Below, piece after piece: positions 45,119-56,985 of a stretch of 64,000 bases of DNA (the first letter of the stretch is position 1; the number at the start of each line of letters is the position of its first letter). Origin of the DNA: Cordilura impudica (lineage: Eukaryota; Arthropoda; Insecta; Diptera; Scathophagidae); the NCBI GenBank assembly GCA_963682025.1, contig OY821518.1, forward strand, positions 227,583,070-227,647,069, read 5' to 3'. Both the position numbers and the translations under genes were made by a program. The notes beneath the pieces are model-generated. The model did no database searches. It saw nothing but the letters and a program-made list of their open reading frames with translations, and was not told where the DNA came from.

Positions 45119-47603
45119 TTGTACCCTCCACCCCAGTGTGCAGAGGATATATATAAGTTTGTCATTCCGTTTGCAGTAATTGGAAAAAATATTTTGGATT
45201 CCATAAAATATATATATTTGTGATCCTTGCAACAAGCGGAGTTGATATAGCGATGTCCGTCTGTCCGTCTATGAAAATCACTATGGCGGCTTTAATCGGG
45301 TAGCTAGGGTGCTCGTTGGTATAAAAGAGGATTCAGTAACATCCTGAAAAATTTGTTACTTAAAATCGTCTAAATCGGTCGAAAAGGTTCCGAGTATTGA
45401 ATAAAGAAGTAAAAAAAAGTCTTGGAAAAATAAGATTCGCCTATGTTGTTCTTGTCACGATCACGTCCTCAATAGGATAACTGGGGCGCTCGTTTTTAGT
45501 GAGAATGATTGACTAATATCACGAAAAGGTTTCTGTTTGAAAACTCATGAAAATTGGTTTAATAAGTCCCGAGGAATCAATGAAGAAGTAAAAAAATTTA
45601 AAGAAATATATGTCTCTGTATTGTTCTTGATGTTAATTTAAATGTTGTATTGTTGTCATAGCTGGGGTTGTTGATTTTGTAGTATAATGAAAACTAACCC
45701 TTTGCACATATTTTATGAACTCTGGTAGAAAAATTTAAAAGTTTCCATTGTTTTGGCATCATAAAACAAATTCGTTAGATCATTTTTGTCATCGTCACGA
45801 GCCTGCCTGTACATTTTCAGATCGATTGGGTCACGGTAAAGAAAACACAATAACAATAACTTTTGATGTTGTATTTTTTGTGTGTGATATATATACATAT
45901 ACATACATACATATATTAAATAAAAAAATAATATACATATATTCTATATATTCTATATATGTATACCCATAATAACCGCATGTTAGAAATAAATCGGTAT
46001 ATTATTTTATTTATATAAAATTCTGCAATATATTTTTTTAGGGAAAATACATTTCTTTTGTATTAACAAACAGAGTGTCACTTCAATCGCTCAGTGTGAC
46101 TATGCCACACTAGATGGCGCCACAATTTTGGTTAAAATTATATTTGCAATAGTTATTTAAATTTTAACATGAATGTCAACATTTTCAATTAGATATCAAA
46201 CACAACAATGTTAAAAGTATACACAGAGCTGAGTAAAGAAGAAGCAAAGAGCAATTTTTAAAAATTGTTTACAATTACTAAAGCATTATTTTTCACATAA
46301 ATACAAAATTGCACCTTTTAAATGTTTCATTCAAATTTAAGAAAATGTCAATTCTAAAAACTGCAATTCGATTTCCAATTATAAATTAGAAAAAATCAAT
46401 TGAATTTCAGAAAATCATATTAAAACGTCGGAAATAATAACTTGAAATTTAGAAGACATCAATTGCAATTTTATAATATAAATTTTATAAATTTTAAACA
46501 CAAATTGAAATTCAGAAAAAATCAACTATGTTTACATTTACAAAATCAACTGAAATTAGAAAAAATATTACGATTGAGGAGACATTAATAGCATTTCAGG
46601 ATAAGAAAATATTAATTTAAATTCAATGAAATTTAGAAAACCTCAAATGATATTTAAGAATTGCGAACATAAAAATTGTTACATTAATAAAGCGCAATTT
46701 GATGAGAATGTTATTTGTATATTATTTTTCACAATTTTTTTGGATGAAAATTTTAAGTTTTCCAGAAAATAAAGACAACAAATTATTTTATTTAAAATTT
46801 TTTGGGACATTTGGTTTTTGCGTTTGGCATCCCTAATCTGAACCAGTGTTCATGTTGACTTCAAAATTTGACTTCATGGTAGGCAAGGTAAAACCCAAAA
46901 CATTGAAGTTTGATAATAATTCCCAGGTAGTAGTATTTGGAGTCAATAAATGAAAATATATTTTATTAGATTTTGTATTGTATTGTGAAAACTTCCTTTT
47001 AATAAGTAAAAAAAATTTATTCTCTATGTTTTCCGAATATGGCAATATTTTAACAAAAAAATTGAGACAGCGTTTTTTTTGGTTATAATTTTGTTAGTCT
47101 ATACGACCTATACGGCCACAATGAAATATTATTTGGCCAGTTAAAAGAAACTATACAGCCATCTCCAATTAGCATGATTTAATGCTTATATCCACCCTAC
47201 ACAACCATTACCTCCACAATGGAGGTTAGGGCGAGCTATTTAATTTGCAAAACTTAAACTAAGTTAAACGAGAATACGCATGCCGATCAGCAACCACGAT
47301 GACCAAAAAGCAAACACCGAAACGCGTTTTCTTTTATCCGAAATAATAGAAAAGGCGAAAACGACCTTTCCTCGTTGGAGCGCGAATAACTAAAGTGAGA
47401 GAGCTTTATAGACCAACCCTTGAAATCATCAAAAATCATCTGTTAAGCGGATCAACCCAAAGAATTTGCTGAACTAATTTGGTATTAAGTTTAACAAATT
47501 GTTTACTTTTTCAAATATGTTGTTTACATTTATTATCAATACTCAAACCGAGGTGGAAGGTATCAAAGATTCGGCACAGCCGAATTTAACACTCTTACTT
47601 GTT
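45119..47603 (+). mobile_element. DINE-B copy, full length (2.49 kb)
   Basis: From TTGTACCCTCCACCCCAGTG, core GTCCGTCTGTCCGTC at 45254-45268, to GAGGTGGAAGGTATC, ATTCGGCACAGCCGAAT and CTTACTTGTT. Co-linear with 28334-31610 but without its MITE and its 570-bp block. A stretch at 46855-47000 (CATGTTGACTTCAAAATTTG...) is special to this copy. No protein is encoded. Confidence 0.75.
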
Positions 47604-47755
47604 TTTTAATATGTATATTGTTTTAATTAGAATTTTGAAGATCTCTTTTTTATACATTTTTAATTATCACTTAAATAAAGTGAATCGTACATATGGTGAT
47701 ATTATTTTGGAAGCAGATATACTTGATTCGAATACTCTACAATATACAAGTTATA

Positions 47756-48470
47756 AACAAGTGAGAAAATTATAGTCGGTCGAGACCGACTATATGATAC
47801 CCTATACCATGCGTTTAGAGACCCTAGCTCTTAGGCCAAACTAACTGGATATATAGATTTTTATTAATTTTTTTGGCTGCAGATATGAAAAATTTCATAT
47901 CGGATGCTATATCTATATGGGGACTAGGCCCAAAAATGGAACGATCCTGACTATGTTTGGTAAAGTCTCTTGTATTTTGCAAAAATATATACAAACAAAA
48001 TTTGAGAAGAATCAGTGCAATATTTTTGTTTTTTGATAGATTTAAGTGAAGATCGGGAAGCAGCTCTATATGGGGCCTATGACTAAGAGTTGTCCCAGGG
48101 ATCATTTTTAGACTACTCATTAATGGATGTAATAAACGCATACAAACCCGATTTGAGTAAGATCTATATGGCTAGGTCTGAACATGGACCGATTCTCACC
48201 AATTTCAATAGCGTTCATCCTATGGCTGATGAAAGTTTATATACCAAATTTCATCAAGATATATTCATATTTGCGACCTGCAGTTTGATTACAAAGTTTA
48301 CATGGACACACAGACGGATGGACACATGGACGGACATCGTTAAATCGAATCAGTTAGTGATTCTGATTCGATCGGTATAATTAAAGATGGGTCTAGGTCA
48401 AATATTTTTGATAGTTACAAACAGCAGCACAAAGTCATTATACCCAAGCCACGTAGTGGTATAGGGTATA
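47756..48470 (-). mobile_element. DINE-A copy, member of a head-to-tail pair
   Basis: From AACAAGTGAGAAAATTATAG to CGTAGTGGTATAGGGTATAA, with an internal deletion near 48170. It runs straight into the next copy. Confidence 0.85.
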
Positions 48471-49213
48471 ATTATAGTTGGTCTAGACCGACTATACGAT
48501 ACCCTATGCCATGCGTTTAGAGACCCTATCTCTCAGGCCCAACTGGATATAGAAAATAACAATAAACCAAATTTGAGTGGGATTTTTATAAATTTTTTCG
48601 GCTGCAGATATGAAAAAGTTCATATCGGATGCTATATCTATATGGGGACTAGGCCCAAAAATGTACCGATCCTGACCATGTTTGGTAAAGTCTCTTGTAG
48701 TTTACAAAAATATATACAAACAAAATTTGAGAAGAATCAGTGCAATATTTTTGTTTATTGATAGATATAAGTGAAGATCGGGAAGCAGCTCTATATGGGG
48801 CCTATGACTAAGAGTTATCCAATAGGGATCGTTTTTGGATTACTGATTAATGGATGTAATATATACATACAAACCCAATTTGACTAAGATTTGTATGATA
48901 ATTTGGATTTTATGGCAATATATGTTCTCACCAATTTCAACAGCGTTCATCCCATGGCCGATAAAAGATCAAATACCAAATTTCATCAAAATATATTCAT
49001 ATTTGCGACCTGCAGTTTGATTACAAGCTTTACATGGACACACAGACGGACGGACGGACATCGTTAAATCGAATCAGATAGTGATTCTGATTCGATAGTG
49101 GTTCTGATTCGATCCGTATAATTAAAGATGGGTGTAGGTCAAATATTTTTGGTTGTTACAAACAACAGCACAAAGTCATTATACCCAAACCACATAGTGG
49201 TATAGGGTATAAA
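48471..49213 (-). mobile_element. DINE-A copy, second member of the pair
   Basis: Starts ATTATAGTTGGTCTAGACCG, lacking the first 14 bases (AACAAGTAAGAAAA), which indicates a tandem junction inside the 3' end of one unit. Ends TAGTGGTATAGGGTATAAA. GATTCGATAGTG is duplicated at 49080-49105. Confidence 0.85.
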
Positions 49214-49269
49214 AAGGTCACCCAGGCTATTAATCGCCGCATTCGTTATAAAAATTTTCGATCGATTTT

Positions 49270-50066
49270 TATACCCTATACCACTATGTGGTTTGGGTAT
49301 AATGACTTTGTGCTGCTGTTTGTAACAACCAAAAATATTTGACCTAGACCCATCTTTAATTATACCGATCGAATCAGAATCACTTTCTGAGTTGATTTAA
49401 CAATGTCCGTCCGTCCGTCCGTCCATCCGTCCGTCCGTCCGTCTGTGTGTCCATGTAAAGCTTGTAATCAAACTGCAGGTCGGAAATATGAATATATTTT
49501 GATGAAATTTGGTATGTAAGCTTTTATCGGCCATGGGATGAACGCTATTGAAATTGGTGAGAATCGGTCCATGTTCAGACCTAGCCCCCATACAAATTAC
49601 CCATATGAAATCGACATAAATTGCCATAAGATCCAAATTGTCATATAGATCTTACTCAAATTGGGTTTGTATACATTCATTACATCCACTAATGAGTAGT
49701 CCAAAAATGATACCTTTGACCCCATATAGAGCTGCTTCCCGATCTTCACTTAAATCTATTAAAAAACAAAAATATTGCACTGATTCTTCTCAAATTTTGT
49801 TTGTACATATTTTTGCAAAATACAAGAGACTTTACCAAACATGATCAGGATCGGTCCATTTTTGGACCTAGTCCCTTTATAGATATAGCATCCGATATGA
49901 ACTTTTTCATATCTGCAGCCAAAAAAATTAATAAAAATCCCACTCAAATTTGGTTTTTGCTTATTTTCAATGTCCAGTTAGATGGGCCTAAGAGATAGGG
50001 TTTCTAAACGCATGGTATAGGGTATCGTATAGTCGGTCTAGACCGACTATAATTATCTTACTTGTT
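49270..50066 (+). mobile_element. DINE-A copy, opposite orientation
   Basis: From TATACCCTATACCACTATGT to GTCGGTCTAGACCGACTATA and CTTACTTGTT. The core at 49405-49443 has nine GTCC units, one changed to ATCC. With the preceding copy it forms a long inverted repeat with a spacer of about 55 bp. Confidence 0.88.
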
Positions 50067-50904
50067 TTAGATGTATAAATTTACAATAATTTTACTCCAT
50101 CACGGACAAATATTAAAAAAAGAAGTAAATTTTAGCCAGTTTTTTTTGAAATGAGTGATACTGTTAACACCTAGCCCCCATACAAGTAGCCCTTATGCAG
50201 TACCAAATAATATATAACAGAATATGTGTAGATATCGGTTAACTTTGCTATATGTGTGTTTATTGCATATGAGCAGCCGCAGAACAAAACCAAATTTTTT
50301 GTATTTTATGACAAATTGGTTTTTTGCAGTTGCACTTTTTGCTTCAATGAAAGATACAACCCATGTATCAATAAAACTGCAAAAAAAATAAACTTAAACA
50401 AATGTCGAACTCTGCTTTTTGGATTTCGTTTTATTATTTTGTTTTCATGACATTTATTCGCAACTTGTTTGACGTTTATTTACGTCATTTTATTTTCGTT
50501 CAAATTAACTATTAAATAATTGAATTAATTTTACTATTATTTGTTGAGTGAGTATTATTGAAAAAATATTTAATAGTATAATTAAAACATGAAAGAATAG
50601 CATGATAGAAAATTTAAATATGGGAACATATAAGAAGCAAAAATGGCCGGAAAAAGTAAATATTAAGAGTTATTTTTTAACATCTTGAATTTAAAATATA
50701 AATTATTATGTTCAAATTCTTAAAGTGGAATATTTGTTTTTTGTAGGGTCTTTGCAGACGATGGTGCTCGTACTAAATATCGTAAACATAATTGCAGTCA
50801 CACGGGAACTAACAAGTATCAATGCAAAAATTTTAGTGAACTCTTTTATGTATAAAAAACCGCCGATTGTTATATAAAAATACAGATACGATAAAGCAAG
50901 TTTA
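50067..50904. other. Unassigned stretch
   Basis: AT-rich. A segment at about 50748-50855 (FADDGARTKYRKHNCSHTGT) is open and preceded by TTTTTTGTAG, so might be a stray exon, but nothing around it supports a gene. Confidence 0.3.
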
Positions 50905-51106
50905 AAGTTGCTACTAACACATACAACATAAAATTATACAATGCTATGTGTGTGTTTATTAAATTTGTTAATGTGTTTGTGTTAATGTGTCGGGTTTGTT
51001 TTCTTCATTTAAAATGAGTCGAATTGTGAAGCATACCTTTAGGGTCTTTATTAAATGAAAAAATAAAATTTTCTAGAATTTGCAATCGAGCGCTGGAATC
51101 TGCTAG
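50905..51106 (+). mobile_element. Heli-1 copy, 5' truncated
   Basis: Shares AAAGTTGCTACTAACACATA, GCTATGTGTGTGTTTATTAA and GCATACCTTTAGGGTC with other copies and ends GCTGGAATCTGCTAG followed by T. The TCTATAATATTAATAGG end is missing. Confidence 0.82.
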
Positions 51107-51470
51107 TTCAATTAAATAAGTTAAAAGGCGTATGATAGAGAATTGTCCAACCTATGAAATAAGTGTCTGAACAAGGTGCTACACCTTCTAGATGCTTACT
51201 TATGGGTTATGAAAGTTGAAATTTGTTCACTGCATGAGAAAATTATGTTTATGTTAATTAAAAAAATTTGATTTTTAATCATTTCATATATTTTATTTTT
51301 CTTCTTTGAGGTTTTTATGTTTTAAATACAACGTACATAACTAATATAATTAGGAACACTATATAAACAACAACTTTACCTACATCAACCGTAGTACATT
51401 ACTATGGATGACTATTAATTCTCATTCAGTTAATAAATTAATTGAGATAAGTACACAAGGTTGGTAGAGG
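51107..51470. other. Unassigned stretch
   Basis: No gene seen. Confidence 0.3.
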
Positions 51471-52075
51471 TAAAGTCAGTCATGTCGGGTTAGTGATGAG
51501 ACTCTTAGCTAAGTCGAAGTCGTATTTATGACGGGACTCTGTGTAAGGACAATTTACTATTAAGGTGAAATAGATCCTAACACATTAATTTTGTGGGCAT
51601 AAGGACAATTTACTATCCAGTCAAATAGATCCTAACGCATTAGTTTAAGGGCGATCGACCTCGGTCATCTCCTTCGTAGTTACACAGCGACTTCTGTTGA
51701 CTGTTCGTATTTACACAGTGGCCTATGACGACTGTTCGTAGTTAGTTACACAGCGACTTCTGTTGACTGTTCGTATTTAGACAGCGGCCTCTGCTGACTG
51801 TTCGTTGATACACCCGACGACTGCTAATATTGACGTATTGCAAGAAGGTCCGAGTAAGACGAAGAAGCATTGCCACGTGTGTCGATATTTGAAATATATA
51901 TAAATATTTATGTAATTATAAAGAGAATAATAAAATTCAGGTTAATATACAACCCCGTCAAAGGTAAAATTACTGTCTTATTATTACTTACGGTTTTGAG
52001 GGTCCTTGAGTAGACCCAGGACACGGCAAGCTACCCCAGCCTACGACAAAACCTCGTTACAATTTTTTCAAAATA
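51471..52075 (+). repeat. Possible solo LTR with internal tandem repeats
   Basis: Two tandem sets: a 56-bp unit (AAGGACAATTTACTAT...ATCCTAAC.CATTA) at 51545 and 51601, and a unit of 62-66 bp (CGTAGTTACACAGCGACTTC...GACTGTT) at 51675-51736 and 51737-51802. Downstream, AATAAAATTCAGG (51930) could be a polyadenylation signal, and the block ends CCTCGTTACA. This looks like U3-R-U5 of a gypsy-like LTR, but no TG...CA ends or duplication were established. Confidence 0.35.
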
Positions 52076-52177
52076 ATTATCACAATTCATAACAGAATGT
52101 ATATCTAATAAAATAATAATTTCTGAACTATAATTATTGGATTATAACTCTTTTCATGGCTTCACATTCCGCCGAGA

Positions 52178-53480
52178 TTAAATAAGTGGATCAGAAGATG
52201 CTGCTAACATGTTGAAGAGGATCTCATTTTGCCTCACCCTTGATTTTTTGAATATGTTCGAGCATCTATATTTTTTCTAAAATTTGTTGAGGGACACCTG
52301 AGCTTCTTCGAAAAGCTCTCCAATTGGCAAAGACTGGCATCTAATTATATCTTTGCTATGCGCCAATATTTTATTTTATAAAATATATTCGAAAGCTACA
52401 TCACTTTTGGAAATGTATCCACTGAAGAAATTGACCCCACAATTTCTTCAGTGGATACATTTCCAAAAGTGATGTAACTTTCGAATATATTTTATAGAAT
52501 TAACCTTTTCCGTGCAGTTTAAAATATCCAAGATCATTCCGAATCTTTTAATGATTTGACTGGGGTAGTCAACTTTTAGTCCAACTTCTTTGAAAAACAC
52601 ATTCCTTATTCGGTTCTTTCTGATTTTTTGCTTATCCTTATCTTATGAATTTGCATCAAGTGAAGGAAGGGTTTAAGCAAATTTTAGCAAAAACTCCAAA
52701 CACCTTATCTTTGCGTGCAATGGTAAGATTGCGTATTCTAATTGCTCTTCTCGTTTGTAGAATCGTTAAAATTTCCGCTGTTCTTTTGCGTCTTTTTGCA
52801 AGACAAGCTACGGGCATAACAATGATGAGATTGGATTTGTCAGTTTGTTACGACTTTTCCGTCAACCATGGTCAGATGAAACTCGTAACTATATTCAAGA
52901 TATTTTCCTTCTCTAATTTTCAGCATTGCGGGTCTAATCTTGCAATTTGTTCTTGAGTGTCCTCCATCTTGGCGATTGCCTTGCAAACTAAAACATTATT
53001 TGGCGGGAATAATGCACTGATGACGGTTGTGGATTTTTCCAGTGTGCGGAAACATCAGATTTAAGCCGCAAAGGAACAACTAATGCCATAAATATATATC
53101 CGCCTGATATTGTAGCGTCATTGGAAGATATCCTCTGCTTATAAATGCTTTGACCGGATGATCCAATCAGCCCCATTTACTGATTAAAGTCAGCTTCTCA
53201 GTATGATTTTCGAACTAATGTTCTGAAAGGCTCTCTAGCAGCCGTGTTCCTGTATGGTCCATAGGATCCTGCTCATTGACTTTCACAGAAACAGAAACCT
53301 CCATATGCAGTTGTCGTGCATTTTGCCTGTAGAATCTTATATTTGTGTTTGGAAAGTTCTAAGTTCATAAACAAATCCAAACCTTCTTCGGAACCATACT
53401 TTTGAAGGGGTACGTTTGGGTGCGTGGGAATGCCCTCTTTAATCCTTTTAAGTCGCAGATTTTGTAATCTTCTAAACTAA
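52178..53480 (-). pseudogene. Transib transposase remnant
   Basis: Minus strand, right to left: KRIKEGIPTHPNVPLQKYGS and LDLFMNLELSKHKYKIL (about 53330-53460); LTLISKWG then, after a net 1-bp loss, GSSGQSIYKQRISS (about 53128-53195), the place where the copy at 7692 has SKWGCDGSSGQKQYKQ, so the indel destroys the catalytic Asp; IFMALVVPLRL and NPQPSSVHYSRQI (about 52990-53090); and at the C-terminal end KILAHSKDIIRCQ, LPIGELFEEAQVSLNK and SSDPLI then TAA (52178-52380), matching the LPIG..SEEAQE.RNK block with the third catalytic Glu. The middle third (MIDGKV to NDGNTARRFF) is gone. Confidence 0.72.
52377..52496. repeat. 120-bp near-perfect hairpin
   Basis: Arms 52377-52432 and 52441-52496 (56 bp each) are reverse complements with one mismatch, separated by GACCCCAC. 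Part of the arm is transposase-derived (it runs directly into KILAHSK), so this is an inverted duplication within the Transib remnant. Confidence 0.92.
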
Positions 53481-53636
53481 AAATCTGATTTTATTGAAGG
53501 TAGCAAATTTATAAAGTTTGAACAATTTTCTGTAAGATGAGTTTATTCAAAATATCATAAGTACACATGAAATTTTTGATTTATGCAACCTCATTCGTTC
53601 TAAGGGCGCCACTGTGCGGTATCACACGTCTGCACA

Positions 53637-54102
53637 GTGTGTCATTACACTCGACATAAAACGAAAGCTGAGATTGATCCTCAGAAGAATGTAAAACTCA
53701 TCACAGATTTACGAAATCATAAGCTTAAAGCCAATGCATTTCACGAGATAATGAAAGAGAGACCAGAAAACACGCTGACATTAGTTTTTGATATGCAAAA
53801 AGTTCAAATGTTGCAAAAATGTCCTATTCAAGAAGCGTATTACTCTCTTCAACTAGGTTTTTACAATTTTTGTATTGTATGCGTTGATAGCAAAAATCCA
53901 TAATTTTATTGATGGACTGAAAACCAGGCTGGTTGAGGATCCACGGAAATTGGTTCTGCCTTGCTTTATTATAGAATGTGGTGGTCAAAACAAATATGCT
54001 AATCTAGTTCGAACTATAACATTCCCAGTAAGAGGACTTAGTTTTTACCAGCGGATAGAACTTTTAGTCGTGTTAAAAAGGACTAAAAACATGCTGTTAT
54101 AA
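53637..54102 (+). pseudogene. Remnant of a CGGQN-type transposon protein
   Basis: HKTKAEIDPQKNVKLITDLR...NTLTLVFDMQKVQMLQKCPI then QEAYYSLQLGFYNFCIVC in one frame (53637-53903), and in the next IIECGGQNKYANLVRTITF (to 54102). The order 'F.LQK...P......YY...L..YNF' followed by 'CGGQN' is familiar from a large uncharacterised insect family with an RNase-H-like fold that is often transposon-borne. I cannot give its name. Fragment with one frameshift. Confidence 0.45.
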
Positions 54103-55490
54103 CGAAGAGTTTTGTCAAATTTATTCTAACCATGGTCAAATTTTAATGTTGGGAAAGGACTGAAGTAATCTCAATATAAAAGATCTTGAATCAATGAATC
54201 AATGTAACAGTTTGTCAATCCGCTTGTAACTCATCGAAGTAAATTCTGGACATCGTATAAACTATATACATATTTTCTTGTTACTTATAAAAGGAGAAGC
54301 CAATCTAGCTATGTCCGTTTGTCTGTCCGTTGAAAACATTCTCCTCTTAAAATTTTCTTAAAATTTTCTTTATAATCTGCAGCAGTTTGGTATTGCATGT
54401 AGAGCCTCTGGGTCCAATATCCGAAACGTATGATAAAATTTCATATAAAAAACTTAAAATAGTGAAAAGTGTTTATACAAATCAAATATGTAGATCTTTC
54501 TCAAAGTTAGTTTGTATATGTTCTGGAGTAAAATTACTTCATATGGTAATAATGGTCCAATTGGAAACCTAGTCCCCATGTAATAATATATAAGAGGACA
54601 ACAAATTTACAACCACAGTTCTGATTTAATAAAATTGATCGAAGAAAACTATGTTTTTTAAGACTAAGTAGATGAGCAAATTGTTAAAATAGCAAATATA
54701 TACTTTATGGGACTTAAATGCATTTTTCGATGCGTTACAGACGAAATGGCCTACGCACAATGGTGTGGAGGGTATAAAAACTTTAAAACAGCGGTTCCTG
54801 TGGAATATATACTTATAATCGTAAATAATCCGACTGTCACAAAAAATCTCTCAAGAGTGGCACGCGTGTCATAGCTTCGCCACCACTGCTATAGAGTATC
54901 AATTATAATCAATCAAGATCAACTAAATCACAATGATGTTTTTACGCCATCTGTTTAAAATTGGTAAGAAAATAAGAAATCAAAATAGCTGTCAAAAATT
55001 CAAGTGTTTATTGATTTAAAAGGGGTAACATATTAAAATACTTTTTTTTATTGACAAAAACCCAAGTCGTAAAAAGCGAAATTTACATCCAAATTAAATG
55101 CAAATCACTTTGTTAACATTAAGATACAAAAAGGCAACTTGACTTGAACAAGTTTCTTTGCTTTACATTTGGGAATTACCCATAATTTAAAGTTACTACG
55201 AATCATTAATTATAGCAATAATCGTGTTATATATATTTGTATGTCTATGATTATAAAACAATTAGAAAAACAGGGAGAAAAACTCAGAACCAAAATAAAA
55301 TTCGAATTGTACAAAAAAAGTTAGACAAAAACTAATTATTTTAGAGTTATGTATTGTTGATATTTTATTACAAATAATTACTTTTTATTGTTCGGTTTGA
55401 GATCATATGCATATATACATATTTTCTAATAATAGAAAAAATCGGGGAAAAAATTGGAAAAGACTCAACTTGTTCTTACTAACTCTCGTA
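54103..55490. other. Stretch with degenerate DINE-like core
   Basis: 54308-54334 contains CTATGTCCGTTTGTCTGTCC; phrases AAACCTAGTCCCCATGTAAT (54566) and GTGTGGAGGGTATAAAAACT (54764) are typical of DINE elements. The rest is AT-rich and unassigned. Confidence 0.45.
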
Positions 55491-55868
55491 TCTATAAAAT
55501 TAATAGGCTAGGCGATTTTTTGTGCCCGATGTTTTGTTCCACTGTTTTATCCCGATCTTAACCAAACGTATATTATTTGAAAGGTATTACTTTTTAGCCG
55601 TTTTGCAGATTTACAGATTTTTAAATTTTTTCCTTTATTTTGAGTAAATTGCAATTAAAGTTGTTACTAACACATACGTAAAATTATACATATGCTATGT
55701 GTGTGTTTATTAAACTCATTAATGTGTTTGTAATAAAAATGAGTTTGTTTTTTGTGTTGATTTGTGAATGGGCTATAATTGATTAGCATACCTTCGTAGT
55801 CTTTATTTAATGAAAAAATAAAATTTCCTAGAATTTCCACTCGAATTTCGAGGGCTGGAATCTGCTAG
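55491..55868 (+). mobile_element. Heli-1 copy (378 bp), complete
   Basis: TCTATAAAATTAATAGGC after A; hairpin CTCGAATTTCGAG; ends GGAATCTGCTAG before T. Confidence 0.9.
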
Positions 55869-56172
55869 TAAGAATAAATAGAAGAAAATCGATCCCATGT
55901 TCTTTTTTACCATATATTAAATAGTTGATAAAGCTGGAATTGAAGTAATAGGCAGAAGGATGCTGACGAGGAACAAGTCGTGTTGTTCGGAAATGGCTAT
56001 TCCATATAGCGCTATCTTTAATTTTTATAAAACTTCTATTTAAAAACACGTAATCAAGTTACAGACATTAGTGTGGGTACTAGCTTTGTAGCAGGTGATT
56101 TTGGGTATATCAAATATATACATTTATTTTTGTAACGTGTAGTTTAATTACACGTCATAAATGGACACACAT
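55869..56172. other. Flank with a DINE-A trace
   Basis: 56128-56172 (GTGTAGTTTAATTACACGTC...GGACACACAT) resembles the DINE-A segment before its GACG core. No gene seen. Confidence 0.4.
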
Positions 56173-56499
56173 CAGCGATGCCTACTTTTCTCAAGAAAAA
56201 ACCGCAAAGCAGTACTACAGGAAGCGCTAAAGAGCGCTAAATTTTAATGAAAGTAAAAGCGCTAAGTATATATTTGTAAAAATATAAAATTATTTTTATT
56301 AGTTTTCAAAAAACTTGTATATTATTCCTACATTTGAGATCATTTAGTATATAAAGAAACGTTTAAAGTGGGTATACGTTAAAGACTTTTCTTATACCTG
56401 TTCATGTTCAAAAAGATCATTTTCATTTTCTTCTCCATCCAATATGCATTAAAGAATTTACAGTGAATTTACAATCGGTTCCTTATTTTATTTAAAAAT

Positions 56500-56740
56500 A
56501 AGTAAGAAAATTATAGTCGGCCTAGACTGACTATACAATACTACATACCATGCGTTTAGAGACTCATCTCAATAAAAAAAAAATTGAGTGTCACTGTAAT
56601 TAATTCTTTTGCCTCCGGATATGAAAAAGTTCTTGTCGAATGATATATTTATATGGGAAATGGTCAAAAAATGGACCGATCCCGACCATAAATTTTTGTC
56701 ACTTAGTTTTTACAAAATCATATACATTTTTTTTTTACAC
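56500..56740 (-). repeat. DINE-A fragment
   Basis: AAGTAAGAAAATTATAGTCG, GCCTAGACTGAC, ATACCATGCGTTTAGAGAC through ATGGACCGATCCCGACCAT; the 3' third of the element only. Confidence 0.75.
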
Positions 56741-56985
56741 AAAATACCATATATACCTAAAGTGACTATATTTTTTTTACCTGAAAACGAGACATCGAAT
56801 AATTCAGATGGGTTCGGAAATGAAATGGAAATGAATAGATAATACAATAATATTTTATTTGTCCGTAGTGAGTGGCATTATTTATTTTACGTTACACTAC
56901 AAAAAAATTGTTTATACGTTGTTATATTTTTCAGAGGCACAAATTTGTTTCAAAATTTTAGGTGACGATTTCAAATATGGCAGGA

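Larger units (their letters stand above)
52150..53616 (-). mobile_element. Second Transib-type element, deleted
   Basis: The right end on the plus strand is CCACTGTG (53609-53616), i.e. CACAGTGGCGCCC read inward, the same heptamer as the element at 6653. Transposase pieces follow on the minus strand. The other terminus is missing. The element is internally deleted and holds a large hairpin at 52377-52496. Confidence 0.7.

Noticed and set aside
50748..50855. Possible FLYWCH or zinc-binding exon (YRKHNCSHTGTNKYQC)
   Set aside because: One short open segment with an acceptor-like TTTTTTGTAG, but no neighbouring exon and no clear domain pattern.
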